From NCBI RefSeq assembly GCF_011758745.1, contig NZ_JAANOV010000001.1, positions 5,146,001 through 5,210,000 on the forward strand: a stretch of DNA of 64,000 nucleotides, written 5' to 3'. The DNA is from Amycolatopsis granulosa. GTDB taxonomy: Bacteria > Actinomycetota > Actinomycetes > Mycobacteriales > Pseudonocardiaceae. Shown piece by piece: positions 17,946 through 25,959 of this stretch. Below the pieces are notes generated by a model. It ran no database searches. It was not told the DNA's origin and saw only the letters and a program-made list of their open reading frames with translations. The position numbers and the translations under genes were made by a program. Within the stretch, counting starts at the first letter, position 1; each line of letters opens with the position of its first letter.

Positions 17946-19229
17946 ATGACCACCGCCGACCACGCAGGTCCGCTCGCGGGGCTCGACGAGCTCCTGCCGG
18001 GCCTGGAGGAGCTCTACGTCGACCTGCACCGCCACCCGGAGCTGTCCTTCGCCGAGCACCGCACCGCCGGCAAGCTCGCGGCCCGGCTGCGCGACGCCGG
18101 GTACGAGGTGCACACCGGCATCGGCGCGACGGGCGTGGCCGGGGTGCTGCGCAACGGCGACGGCCCGGTGGTGATGCTGCGCGCGGACATCGACGCGCTG
18201 CCGGTCGCCGAGAAGACCGGCCTGCCCTACGCCAGTGAGGTGCGTGCGCCGGGACCCGGCGGGGACGAGGTCCCGGTCATGCACGCGTGCGGTCACGACA
18301 TGCACGCGACCTGGCTGGACGGCGCGGCGCGGCTGCTCGCCGCGGGCCGGGACGGCTGGCGGGGCACGCTCGTCGTGGTCTACCAGCCGGGCGAGGAGGC
18401 GGGCGAGGGCGCGGCGGCGATGGTGCGCGACGGCCTGTTCGACCGGGCCGGCACCCCCGCGGTGGTGCTCGGGCAGCACGTCGTGCCCGGCCCCGCCGGC
18501 TGGGTGCTGACCCGGCCGGGGGTGCTGATGGCGGCGACCGATTCGCTGCGGATCGTGCTGCACGGCCGCGGCGGGCACGGGTCGCGCCCGGAAACCACGG
18601 TCGACCCGGCGGTGCTGGCCGCGTCGGTCGTGATGCGGCTGCAGACCGTCGTGTCGCGCGAGGTCGCCGCGACCGAGCAGGCCGTGGTGACCGTCGGGTC
18701 CATCCGCGTCGGCAGCGCGCCCAACATCATCGCCGACGAGGCCGTGCTGGAGGTCAACATCCGCACCTTCGACGGGCAGGTCCGCAGCCGGGTGCTCGCC
18801 GCGGTCGAGCGCATCGTGCAGGGCGAGGCGGCCGCGGCGGGCGCGCCACGGCCGCCGGAGATCACGCCCATCGCGACCTTCCCGGTCACCACCAACGACG
18901 AGGTCGCGAACCGCACCCTGACCGAGGCGTTCACCGGCCACTTCGGCGCCGACCGCACCATCGAGGCACCCCTGGTCACCGGCAGCGAGGACTTCGGCGA
19001 GTTCGGCCGGGCCGCCGGTGCGCCCTCGGTGTTCTGGCTGGTCGGCGGGCTGGACGCGGACCTCGTGCTCACGGCGATGGGCGAGGGCCGGTTCGAGCAG
19101 GACGTGCCGTCCAACCACTCGCCGCGGTTCGCACCGGTCCTGCACCCGACGCTGCGGACCGGGGTGGAGACGCTGGTCGTCGCCGCGCTCACGTTTTTGT
19201 CGGTGGGTGCTGGCAGGCTCGGGGCATGA
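17946..19229 (+). CDS. M20 family amidohydrolase (IAA-amino-acid-hydrolase/hippurate-hydrolase type)
   Basis: A 427-residue zinc-dependent amidohydrolase. Metal ligands and catalytic residues lie in LRADIDALPV, HACGHDMHAT (near residue 116) and QPGEEAGEGAAAM (near 148), with a dimerisation lid (GRGGHGSRPE near 212) and the C-terminal ligand in GSEDFGEF. Enzymes of this M20D group cleave N-acyl amino acids. Its stop overlaps the ATG of the DinB gene by four bases. It is divergent from the methyltransferase. No Shine-Dalgarno sequence precedes the ATG; TGTGAT lies six bases upstream. Confidence 0.9.
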   Translation: MTTADHAGPLAGLDELLPGLEELYVDLHRHPELSFAEHRTAGKLAARLRDAGYEVHTGIGATGVAGVLRNGDGPVVMLRADIDALPVAEKTGLPYASEVRAPGPGGDEVPVMHACGHDMHATWLDGAARLLAAGRDGWRGTLVVVYQPGEEAGEGAAAMVRDGLFDRAGTPAVVLGQHVVPGPAGWVLTRPGVLMAATDSLRIVLHGRGGHGSRPETTVDPAVLAASVVMRLQTVVSREVAATEQAVVTVGSIRVGSAPNIIADEAVLEVNIRTFDGQVRSRVLAAVERIVQGEAAAAGAPRPPEITPIATFPVTTNDEVANRTLTEAFTGHFGADRTIEAPLVTGSEDFGEFGRAAGAPSVFWLVGGLDADLVLTAMGEGRFEQDVPSNHSPRFAPVLHPTLRTGVETLVVAALTFLSVGAGRLGA

Positions 19230-19780
19230 CCGGAAGCTCCCCGATCCCCGCCGCCAACTTCGCCCGGTTGTGGGCCGAGGACACCCGCCCGCCGCTGCCC
19301 AAGACCGGTGACGAGCGGGAGATCCTCACCGCCTACCTCGACTGGCACCGGCAGACGTTCGAGCTCAAGTGCGCCGGCGTGCCGCCGGAGCGGCTGTCCG
19401 AGAAGGTGATCCCGCCCTCCGGCCTGACCCTGCACGGCCTGCTGCGTCACCTCGCCGGTGTCGAGCGCTGGTGGTTCCGCATCCAGTTCCGCGGCGAGGA
19501 CGTCCCGCTTCTCCATTACTCGGACGACGATCCGGAGCAGGACTTCGAGCGCCTGGAGGGCGACCCGGCGGAGGCGCTCGGAGCGTGGCTCGCCGAGTGC
19601 GAGCAGTCCCGGCGGATCGTCGCCGACGCGCCGTCGCTGGACGTCACGGGCGTGCACGCGGCCTCCGGTGAGCCGGTCTCGTTGCGCCGGGTCGTCGTGC
19701 ACGTGCTCGCGGAGTACGCGCGGCACAACGGTCACGCCGACCTGCTGCGCGAGCGGATCGACGGCAGCACCGGGTACTGA
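19226..19780 (+). CDS. DinB-superfamily (DUF664) protein
   Basis: A 184-residue four-helix-bundle protein of the DinB/mycothiol-transferase superfamily. Candidate metal-binding histidines are in TLHGLLRHLAGVERWW (near residue 72) and EYARHNGHADLLRE (near 165), matching the typical three-histidine site. Members act as mycothiol- or bacillithiol-dependent transferases, but many have no known reaction. It overlaps the amidohydrolase stop (ATGA) and precedes a second M20 gene by 13 bases, so all three are one operon. Confidence 0.87.
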   Translation: MTGSSPIPAANFARLWAEDTRPPLPKTGDEREILTAYLDWHRQTFELKCAGVPPERLSEKVIPPSGLTLHGLLRHLAGVERWWFRIQFRGEDVPLLHYSDDDPEQDFERLEGDPAEALGAWLAECEQSRRIVADAPSLDVTGVHAASGEPVSLRRVVVHVLAEYARHNGHADLLRERIDGSTGY

Positions 19781-19793
19781 GGAGGAGGGGAAC

Positions 19794-20900
19794 GTGACCG
19801 ACGCACTGGCTCTCACCCGCGCGCTGACCGCGGTCGACACGGTGGGCCACGCGGAGAGCGCGGCTCTGGAGGTCGTGGCGCCGCTGCTGGCGGAGGCGGG
19901 CTTCCGCACCGAGGTGTTCGAGCACGAACCCGGCCGGGGCACGCTGGTCGCCGAGTGGGAGACCGGGCACGACACGCCTCCGTTGTGCCTGTCCGGGCAC
20001 GTGGACACGGTGCCCCTGGGTGGCGCGCCGTGGCGGCGCGACCCGTTCGCCGGCGAGACCGACGGCGACCGCCTCTACGGGCGCGGGGTGAGCGACATGA
20101 AGGCCGGCGTCGCGGCCATCGTGACGGCGGCCGTGTCGGTGGCCCGGTCCCGTCCCCGCCGGGCCGGGCTGCGTCTGGTGCTGACCGCGGCGGAGGAGAC
20201 GGGCTCGCAGGGTGCGCGGTTCGTCGCGGACCGGCTCGGGCGCAGCGGTCCGCTCGTCATCACCGAGCCGACCGCGAACGCGGCGTTCCACGGGCACAAG
20301 GGCGCGCTGTGGCTGGAGGCACTGGCCACCGGGGTGACGGCGCACGGGTCGATGCCGCACCTGGGGGACAACGCGGTGGTCAAGCTCGCGGCGGCGGTGA
20401 CCCGGCTGGCCAGGCACGGGTTCGGGGTCGAGCCGCATCCGGTGATGGGGCCGCCGACGCTCAACGTGGGCACGTTCACCGGCGGCCTGAACACGAACTC
20501 GGTGCCGGACCGGGCGGTGGCGACGGTGGACGTGCGGACGGTGGCGGGCCAGGACCACGCCCGGGTGCTGGAGTCGCTGGCCGCGGCAGCCGGCGAGGGG
20601 GTGGCGCTCACGCCGCTGGTCGACCTGCCGCCGGTGTGGACCGATCCGGGCGACGAGTGGGCGGCCTCGGCGGCGGCGATCGTGCACGAGGTCACCGGCG
20701 CGAGCAGGGCGGTGGCGACGGCGACCTACTTCACCGATGCTTCCGTGCTGACCCCGGCGCTGGGCGGCGTACCCACGCTGATCTGCGGTCCGGGTGAACC
20801 GGAACAGGCGCACGTCACCGACGAGTGGTGCTCGGTCACCCGGCTGGCCGAATCGGTGGAGATCCTGAAGCGGATCTGCGCCGGGTGGTGCGGGATCTGA
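19794..20900 (+). CDS. M20 family peptidase (ArgE/DapE-like)
   Basis: A 368-residue di-zinc hydrolase. Zinc ligands and the general base are in LSGHVDTVPL (near residue 66), GRGVSDMKAGV (near 97) and AAEETGSQGAR (near 135); GHKGALWLEA and TAHGSMPHLGDNAV mark the lid domain. It belongs to the ArgE/DapE/ACY1 group and hydrolyses an N-acyl amino acid. It does not resemble mycobacterial DapE closely enough to be called the lysine-pathway enzyme. A strong GGAGGAGGGG ribosome binding site precedes the GTG at 19794. Third gene of the amidohydrolase-DinB-peptidase operon. Confidence 0.88.
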   Translation: MTDALALTRALTAVDTVGHAESAALEVVAPLLAEAGFRTEVFEHEPGRGTLVAEWETGHDTPPLCLSGHVDTVPLGGAPWRRDPFAGETDGDRLYGRGVSDMKAGVAAIVTAAVSVARSRPRRAGLRLVLTAAEETGSQGARFVADRLGRSGPLVITEPTANAAFHGHKGALWLEALATGVTAHGSMPHLGDNAVVKLAAAVTRLARHGFGVEPHPVMGPPTLNVGTFTGGLNTNSVPDRAVATVDVRTVAGQDHARVLESLAAAAGEGVALTPLVDLPPVWTDPGDEWAASAAAIVHEVTGASRAVATATYFTDASVLTPALGGVPTLICGPGEPEQAHVTDEWCSVTRLAESVEILKRICAGWCGI

Positions 20901-20962
20901 CACGACCCGAGTGTCGCCGGGCCGGGCGGAGTGGCAGCATGGAGGTGTCAGGAGGTGGTCGC

Positions 20963-21292
20963 GTGAACAGGTCCCCCCGCGGTACCGGCGGCGGCGAAGA
21001 CGCACCCGTTCTCATCACCGAGGCCGCCCCCTCGTACGACGACGAGCATGCGGCCCGCAAGCGCAAGTACATGATCATGATGGGCATGCGCTTCCCGTGC
21101 CTGGTGCTGGCCGGCATCTTCTACCACACCTGGTGGCTGGCCCTGCTGTTCATCGTCATCTCGATCCCGCTGCCCTGGGTCGCGGTCCTGATCGCCAACG
21201 ACCGGCCGCCGCGCAAGTCGGAAAAGGTCAGCCGGTTCCACCGCACCGCGAAGGCGATCGAAAACCGCGAACACCGCATCATCGACGGCTGA
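20963..21292 (+). CDS. DUF3099 membrane protein
   Basis: 109 residues. A hydrophilic N terminus is followed by two closely spaced membrane segments (MMGMRFPCLVLAGIFYHTWW and LALLFIVISIPLPWVAVLIA) and a basic tail. This matches the actinobacterial DUF3099 family, of unknown function. The GTG at 20963 is preferred over ATG 20939 because AGGAGGTGG lies eight bases upstream. Confidence 0.85.
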   Translation: MNRSPRGTGGGEDAPVLITEAAPSYDDEHAARKRKYMIMMGMRFPCLVLAGIFYHTWWLALLFIVISIPLPWVAVLIANDRPPRKSEKVSRFHRTAKAIENREHRIIDG

Positions 21293-21330
21293 CCCGCGCC
21301 TCCCATCGGCCAAGCCACCGCCACAACCGG

Positions 21331-21660
21331 CAAACTCGGCAGCCGGAGCACCCAACACACCACCGCAGGCCGCCAACACGCGGCCGCGAGCAGCCAACAC
21401 GACGCCGCAGGCGGCAAACACGCGAGCCGGAGCGGCCAACGCCGCCCGCAGCGGTCAACTCACCGCCGCGAGCGGCAAGCACGTCACCGCGAGCCGTCAA
21501 CACGCCCGGCCGGAGCGGCCAACTCACCGCCCTAGCCGGCAAACACGCCGCGGTGGGCGGCAAACACGACGGCGGGGCGTGATGGCCCGTCCGGGCGGCG
21601 TGTCTGCCGCTCCGGTCGGTGTGTGGGCCGGTGCGGGTGGTGAGTTGGCGGGTTGCGAGG
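21331..21660. repeat. Array of degenerate 21-bp tandem repeats, inverted at its right end
   Basis: AAC(A/T)C cores occur at 21333, 21354, 21375, 21396, 21417 and 21438 with an exact 21-base period, then with 19-22 base spacing at 21457, 21477, 21499, 21521, 21542 and 21563. A unit looks like GCGGCAAACACGNNGCCGNGA. From about 21600 two to three units follow in the opposite orientation (TGTCTGCCGCTCCGGTCGGTG and neighbours). The array fills the gap between the convergent DUF3099 and psuK genes; no gene is present. Confidence 0.8.
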
Positions 21661-21666
21661 GGTTGG

Positions 21667-22533
21667 TCAGGGTTGTGCGCCGACCTTCGTGACGGCCCGC
21701 GCGCCCAGCCGGACCCCCGCCCGCAGGGCGTCCACAGTGGACTCGCCCGCGAGCCAGGCCGCGAGCACGCCCGCGTCGAAGGCGTCGCCGGCGCCCGTGG
21801 AGTCCACGCACTCGGCCTCCTCGGCGGGCACGCTGACCGCACCTTCCGCGGACACCCACGTCGCGCCGTCCAGGCCGGACGTCACCACCACCGCGCCGAC
21901 CACGTCCAGCAGTGCCTTCGCCGCGGCCGGATCGGCTGACCCGGTCAGCGCCAGCAGCTCCGCGGTGTTGGGCATCAGCAGGTCGGTTCCGCGCACGTCC
22001 GCCAGGAACGCCTGCGCATCGGTGATCAGGGCCGCCGCCTGCGGGTCGACCGACGTGGTCAGCCCGGCCTCCTTCGCCGCCGCCAGGGCGGCCAGCCCGG
22101 CAGGCCGGGACGACGGGTCGAGCAGCACGTACCCGGACAGGTGCAGGTGGCCGGCACCGGCCAGCGCCGCCGGTGAGACGTCGGCGGGGGAGAAGCGTGC
22201 GTTCGCACCCCGGTCGGGCAGCATGCTCCGCTGACCGGAGCCGTCGACCAGCACCACGACGCAGCACGTCGGGGCCACCTCGTCCACGGCGAACGCGCAC
22301 GACACGCCGGAGGACTCCAGTTCGGCGCGCACCAGCCGCCCGCCGGCGTCGTCCCCGATCCGGGCGATCAGTGTCGTGTCGACACCGCTCGCCGCGAGCC
22401 ACGCGGCGGTGTTCGCGCCGGCGCCGCCACTGGCCAGCCGCACCCGTGACCGCGAGTCGCCGCCGTGGACGATCGGCCCCTCGTGCCGGGCGACGACGTC
22501 CAGCCCGGCGTCGCCCACCACGACGACCTTCAC
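21667..22533 (-). CDS. psuK: PfkB-family carbohydrate kinase, probable pseudouridine kinase
   Basis: A 288-residue ribokinase-family protein with GGAGANTAAWLAASG (near residue 36) and the PfkB C-terminal signature DSTGAGDAFDAGVLAAW, whose Asp is the catalytic base. Its GTG overlaps the stop of psuG by four bases. The PsuG-PsuK pair degrades pseudouridine: the kinase makes pseudouridine 5'-phosphate and the glycosidase splits it to uracil and ribose 5-phosphate. The pairing, rather than the kinase sequence alone, supports the symbol. Confidence 0.82.
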   Translation of the reverse strand: MKVVVVGDAGLDVVARHEGPIVHGGDSRSRVRLASGGAGANTAAWLAASGVDTTLIARIGDDAGGRLVRAELESSGVSCAFAVDEVAPTCCVVVLVDGSGQRSMLPDRGANARFSPADVSPAALAGAGHLHLSGYVLLDPSSRPAGLAALAAAKEAGLTTSVDPQAAALITDAQAFLADVRGTDLLMPNTAELLALTGSADPAAAKALLDVVGAVVVTSGLDGATWVSAEGAVSVPAEEAECVDSTGAGDAFDAGVLAAWLAGESTVDALRAGVRLGARAVTKVGAQP

Positions 22534-23441
22534 GACAGCTCCACCGCGACCTCGGCCGCGACCCGCGCGTTGGACACCACCAGCTCCTCGTTGGCGTCCA
22601 GGCTCGCCCCGCCGCTGGCGGTGTGGAAGTGCTCCAGCAGCACCGGGGTCACGTCCTTGCCGTGCACCCCGCGCGAGGACAGCAGCTCCAGTCCCTCGGC
22701 GAGCAGCCGGTCGTGCAGCCCGGCGTCCATCTCCGCGCCGGCCGGGATCGGGTTGGCCAGCAGCACCCCCGAGCTCGCGTACCGCCGGTGCGCGGCGACC
22801 ACGGCCGCGGCCGCGGCGGGGTCGTCGACCCGCCACGGCACCGAATAGCCGGAGGTGCGCCGGTAGAAGGCGGGAAATTCGCCGGTCCGGTACCCGAGCA
22901 CCGGCACCGAGTTGGTCTCCAGCACCTCCAGGGTCGCGGCGATGTCCAGCACCGATTTCACCCCCGAGCACACCACGAGCACCGGCACCCGCGCGAGCAC
23001 CCCCAGATCCGCGGAGACGTCCCAGGACTCGTTCGCCCCGAGGTGCACCCCGCCGAGGCCGCCGGTCGCGAACACGCCGATGCCGGCCGCGTGCGCGAGG
23101 GCCGAGGTGCTCGCCACGGTGGTCGCGCCGGAGCGGCCGAGCCCGATCGCGGGCCCGATGTCACGCAAGGACAGCTTGTCCAGGCCGGCGTCGGCCGCGC
23201 ACACCCGCTCCAGCTGGGCCCGGGACAGGCCGGCGTGGGCGACCCCGTCCAGCACCGCGATCGTGGCCGGCACCGCGCCAGCCGCGCGCACGGTCTCCTC
23301 CAGGCGGTTCGCGACGGCGAGGTTGCGGCCCGGCGGCAGGCCGTGGGACAGGATGGTGCTTTCGAGCGCGACGACCGCCCGGCCGCTGTGCACGGCGTCG
23401 GCGATCTCGTCGGAGAGGGTTATCGGGGGTGTTCCGGTCAC
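22530..23441 (-). CDS. psuG: Pseudouridine-5'-phosphate glycosidase
   Basis: A 303-residue PsuG, full length. Conserved segments include ALESTILSHGLPPGRN near residue 26, PATIAVLDGVAHAGLS near 57, FATGGLGGVHLGANESWDVSADL near 121 and the late VKSVLDIAATLEVLETNSVPV. The catalytic lysine is expected in the VKSVLD motif and manganese ligands in the SADL region. It cleaves the C-C glycosidic bond of pseudouridine 5'-phosphate. The start is GTG. First gene of the two-gene psuG-psuK operon. Confidence 0.93.
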   Translation of the reverse strand: MTGTPPITLSDEIADAVHSGRAVVALESTILSHGLPPGRNLAVANRLEETVRAAGAVPATIAVLDGVAHAGLSRAQLERVCAADAGLDKLSLRDIGPAIGLGRSGATTVASTSALAHAAGIGVFATGGLGGVHLGANESWDVSADLGVLARVPVLVVCSGVKSVLDIAATLEVLETNSVPVLGYRTGEFPAFYRRTSGYSVPWRVDDPAAAAAVVAAHRRYASSGVLLANPIPAGAEMDAGLHDRLLAEGLELLSSRGVHGKDVTPVLLEHFHTASGGASLDANEELVVSNARVAAEVAVELS

Positions 23442-23453
23442 GAGGGACCATCT

Positions 23454-23963
23454 TCACCGACGGGGCCCGGTGAAGTCCCAGCGGGTGGGCGACCCGCCGA
23501 AGTCGCGCCCGTCGAGGCCGAACACCCACCGGGGCCGCACCCGCACGGTCGCGTTGACGTCCGGATCGAGGAACTCGGGGCCGTAGCCGGTCCGGTACTT
23601 GGCGTTCACCGCGTCCAGGAACGCCTGCCTGGACACGGTGTCCCGCACGACCCGTGCCGTCCCTTCGGCGACGACCGGGTTGAGCGGGTCGTCCGTCGAG
23701 ATCGTCACCGCCGGGTTGGCCAGCAGGTTGCGCACCTTCCGCGCGGAGCGCGCGGAGGAGAACCACAACGCCTCGTCGAGCCACACCGCCCACACCGGCA
23801 TCAGGTGCGGGCGGCCGTCCGGCCACACCGTGGCCACCCAGTAGTCGTGGGAGTCCCGGAGCCGCTTCTCCGCCCACGACCAGGGCAGCAGGCCGGTGCC
23901 CTGGTCCGCGGGCAGGGTCCCGTACCCCGGCATGTGCGGGCGGGTGGTGCGGGGAAAGGTCAT
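23454..23963 (-). CDS. Pyridoxamine-5'-phosphate-oxidase-like (split-barrel) protein
   Basis: A 169-residue flavin/F420 split-barrel protein with the strand pair HDYWVATVWPDGRPHLMPVWAV near residue 35 and KVRNLLANPAVTISTDDPLNP near 75. The family includes F420- and FMN-dependent reductases and haem-degrading enzymes; cofactor choice cannot be decided here. GGGAGGG precedes the ATG. The tautomerase gene ends 15 bases upstream on the same strand, so the two may be co-transcribed. Confidence 0.83.
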   Translation of the reverse strand: MTFPRTTRPHMPGYGTLPADQGTGLLPWSWAEKRLRDSHDYWVATVWPDGRPHLMPVWAVWLDEALWFSSARSARKVRNLLANPAVTISTDDPLNPVVAEGTARVVRDTVSRQAFLDAVNAKYRTGYGPEFLDPDVNATVRVRPRWVFGLDGRDFGGSPTRWDFTGPRR

Positions 23964-23978
23964 CGGCGGGCCCTCCCT

Positions 23979-24353
23979 TCACTCCAGATACTGCGCCACG
24001 CCCTCGCCGAATGACCAGTCCGCCGGGTGGTTCTCGGTCACCGAGATCAGCACGTTGCGCGGTTCGATCCCGGCGCGCGCGGCGGCCAGCTCCGCGATGC
24101 GGGCGTAGAGCGCCTTCTTCTGCGCGCAGGTGCGGCCGACGCGCATGGTGATGCTGATGAACACGACGCCGTCGTCCCGTGCGATGCCGGGGTAGGTGCC
24201 GTACCGCACCAGCCCGCCCGACGAGATGACCTGGAAGAGGTCGTCCTCGGGGAACCCGAGCGTCTCGGTCAGTGCCTGGTGGACGGCGTCGCCGAGGGCG
24301 GCCAGGGTCGCGTCGTCGTGGGTGGGCAGGGCATCGATTCGTACCAGGGGCAT
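23979..24353 (-). CDS. Tautomerase-superfamily protein
   Basis: A 124-residue member of the tautomerase (4-oxalocrotonate tautomerase/MIF-like) superfamily. In this fold the residue after the start Met must be the catalytic Pro1, and MPLVRIDALP from ATG 24353 provides it; this excludes the ATG five codons upstream. The C-terminal half (RNVLISVTENHPADWSFGEG) is typical of the group with SMa-like two-unit architecture. Translation is probably leaderless: TACAGT lies six bases before the ATG. Confidence 0.85.
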   Translation of the reverse strand: MPLVRIDALPTHDDATLAALGDAVHQALTETLGFPEDDLFQVISSGGLVRYGTYPGIARDDGVVFISITMRVGRTCAQKKALYARIAELAAARAGIEPRNVLISVTENHPADWSFGEGVAQYLE

Positions 24354-24359
24354 GACCGC

Positions 24360-24365
24360 ACTGTA
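24360..24365 (-). promoter_or_regulatory. Leaderless -10 hexamer of the tautomerase gene
   Basis: TACAGT on the minus strand with six bases to ATG 24353; embedded in a palindrome-rich stretch, GTACCTACTGGTATGTAC (24364-24381), which could be an operator. Confidence 0.45.
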
Positions 24366-24416
24366 CATACCAGTAGGTACAGAAGGCCACGGTGTCGGTG
24401 GACGGGAGTGCTGCGG

Positions 24417-24422
24417 CAAAAT
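24417..24422 (+). promoter_or_regulatory. Leaderless -10 hexamer of the DUF3039 gene
   Basis: CAAAAT then six bases to ATG 24429; the first T of TANNNT is replaced by C. Confidence 0.35.
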
Positions 24423-24428
24423 GGGGGC

Positions 24429-24683
24429 ATGAGCACATCGACGCTGCCCGAGGTCGACACCCGCCCGGAGTCCACCGAGGAGACCGACAGCGATCAGCCG
24501 AAGGTCTTCCACTACGTGCGCAAGGACAAGATCGCCGAAAGCGCGGTCATGGGCACGCACGTGGTGGCGCTGTGCGGCGAGGTCTTCCCCGTCACCCGCT
24601 CGCCCAAGCCCGGGTCGCCCGTGTGCCCGGCCTGCAAGGAGATCTACGAGGGGTTGCGGCCCGGTCCCGAGGGCGACGACTGA
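24429..24683 (+). CDS. DUF3039 small protein (Rv2708c-like)
   Basis: 84 residues. An acidic N terminus leads to the conserved HYVRKDKIAESAVMGTHVVA block and a two-knuckle putative zinc site, VALCGEVF...PVCPACKEIYE. The family is conserved across Actinobacteria with unknown function and, as here, lies next to a convergent YihY-type gene in M. tuberculosis (Rv2707/Rv2708c). The last 40 bases overlap the 3' end of that gene on the other strand. Confidence 0.88.
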   Translation: MSTSTLPEVDTRPESTEETDSDQPKVFHYVRKDKIAESAVMGTHVVALCGEVFPVTRSPKPGSPVCPACKEIYEGLRPGPEGDD

Positions 24684-25747
24684 GACGGCGCAGACGGCTG
24701 GTCGGCGACCGGGTCGCGCGCCGGGGCCCGCGCGTGCTTGCGCGGCCTGCGCAGCGGCTGGGTGGTGCGCTCCCACAGTGACGGCGAGTCGTCGCGCAGG
24801 CGTTCCTGGGCGCGTTCCATCTCCAGCCGCCGCCACCTGCGCCGCTGGCGGCGCGTCATCTTCGCCGGCCACAGTTCCTGGATCGCGGCGTTGAAGTACG
24901 CGCCGCTGACGATCGCCATGCCGATGAAGTAGGTGAACAGCAGGAACGCGATCGGTGTGGCCAGCGCACCGTAGGTGTAGCCGGTGCTGGTGATCCACGA
25001 CAGGTAGATCCGCAGCCCGATACTGGCGAGCAGGAAGATCACCATCGCCAGCACCGCGCCGGGCAGGCCGCGGTGCCAGGGCAGGCGCCGTGGCAGGGCG
25101 AGCTTGTACAGCGTCGCCACGGCCAGGACCAGCAGCAGCCCGATCACCGGGTAGTACAGCCAGCTGATCCACGTGGTGATCGTCGGCGCCCAGCTGTCCG
25201 GCAGGAAGTCGATCAGGATGTCCGGTCCGATCGCGATGATCGGCAGCCCGACCACCAGCAGGACCAGGCTCGCCAGGTAGAGCAGCAGCGCGTAGATCCG
25301 CTGCCAGACCTCGTTGCGCACGCCGTACTGGTCGTGCGCCACCGTGATCGCGTCGACGAACGACGACATCGCCGACGAGCCCGCCCACAGCGAGATCAGG
25401 AACCCGACCGAGACGATCTCGCCCTTGCCGATGGTGAGGATGTCGTCGACCGTGGGCGAGATGATCTGGTTGACCACGTTGCCGCTGAAGATCTTGTCCG
25501 CGAACGTGATGATCCGGTCGTGCACCGTCCGCACGAAGCCCGGACCGAACCAGTCGCCCATGAAACCGAGACTGCCCAGCAGGCCCAGCAGCAGCGGCGG
25601 CAGGGACAGTGTCTGCCAGAACGCGGCCTCCGCCGACTCGGAGAAGATGTTGCTGTCCCACGCCTTGTTGAGCGTGCGGCTGAGCAGGCGCACCGGCCCC
25701 TTTCGGCGGGCGGTGCCTTCGGGCGTCTCGTCGGACGGTGCACTCAT
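24644..25747 (-). CDS. YihY/virulence factor BrkB family membrane protein (Rv2707-like)
   Basis: A 367-residue inner-membrane protein with about six membrane segments between residues 35 and 300 and the YihY signature around SAEAAFWQTLSLPPLLLGLL and TYGALATPIAFLLFTYFIG. A very basic region, RRQRRRWRRLEMERAQERL, follows the last segment and a Pro/Ser/Ala-rich tail ends the protein. The family was once called RNase BN but is not a nuclease; its role is unknown. ATG 25747 was taken as start. It is divergent from the helicase gene. Confidence 0.88.
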   Translation of the reverse strand: MSAPSDETPEGTARRKGPVRLLSRTLNKAWDSNIFSESAEAAFWQTLSLPPLLLGLLGSLGFMGDWFGPGFVRTVHDRIITFADKIFSGNVVNQIISPTVDDILTIGKGEIVSVGFLISLWAGSSAMSSFVDAITVAHDQYGVRNEVWQRIYALLLYLASLVLLVVGLPIIAIGPDILIDFLPDSWAPTITTWISWLYYPVIGLLLVLAVATLYKLALPRRLPWHRGLPGAVLAMVIFLLASIGLRIYLSWITSTGYTYGALATPIAFLLFTYFIGMAIVSGAYFNAAIQELWPAKMTRRQRRRWRRLEMERAQERLRDDSPSLWERTTQPLRRPRKHARAPARDPVADQPSAPSQSSPSGPGRNPS

Positions 25748-25959
25748 GTCAGCCCCAAGCATGGCGGACGTGGCCGGATTTGGCTTGTCAAGACCTGTGG
25801 TGTGTTCAACGCCGCCGAGCCGTTCGCCGCGACTGCCGGTGGGGGCGGGTAATCTCCGGTGAGCCGCCCTCACCCCCGCCCGGCGTCGCGGCCGGGCAGT
25901 TCCGTGGGGGCATTCGCATGTCGCGTTCCATCGTCGGTGAGAGGAGGGGGAGCAATCCC

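Noticed and set aside
19794..20900. Assignment of the second M20 peptidase as DapE of lysine synthesis
   Set aside because: The zinc motifs are generic for the ArgE/DapE/ACY1 group, and its operon with an amidohydrolase and a DinB protein does not suggest lysine synthesis.
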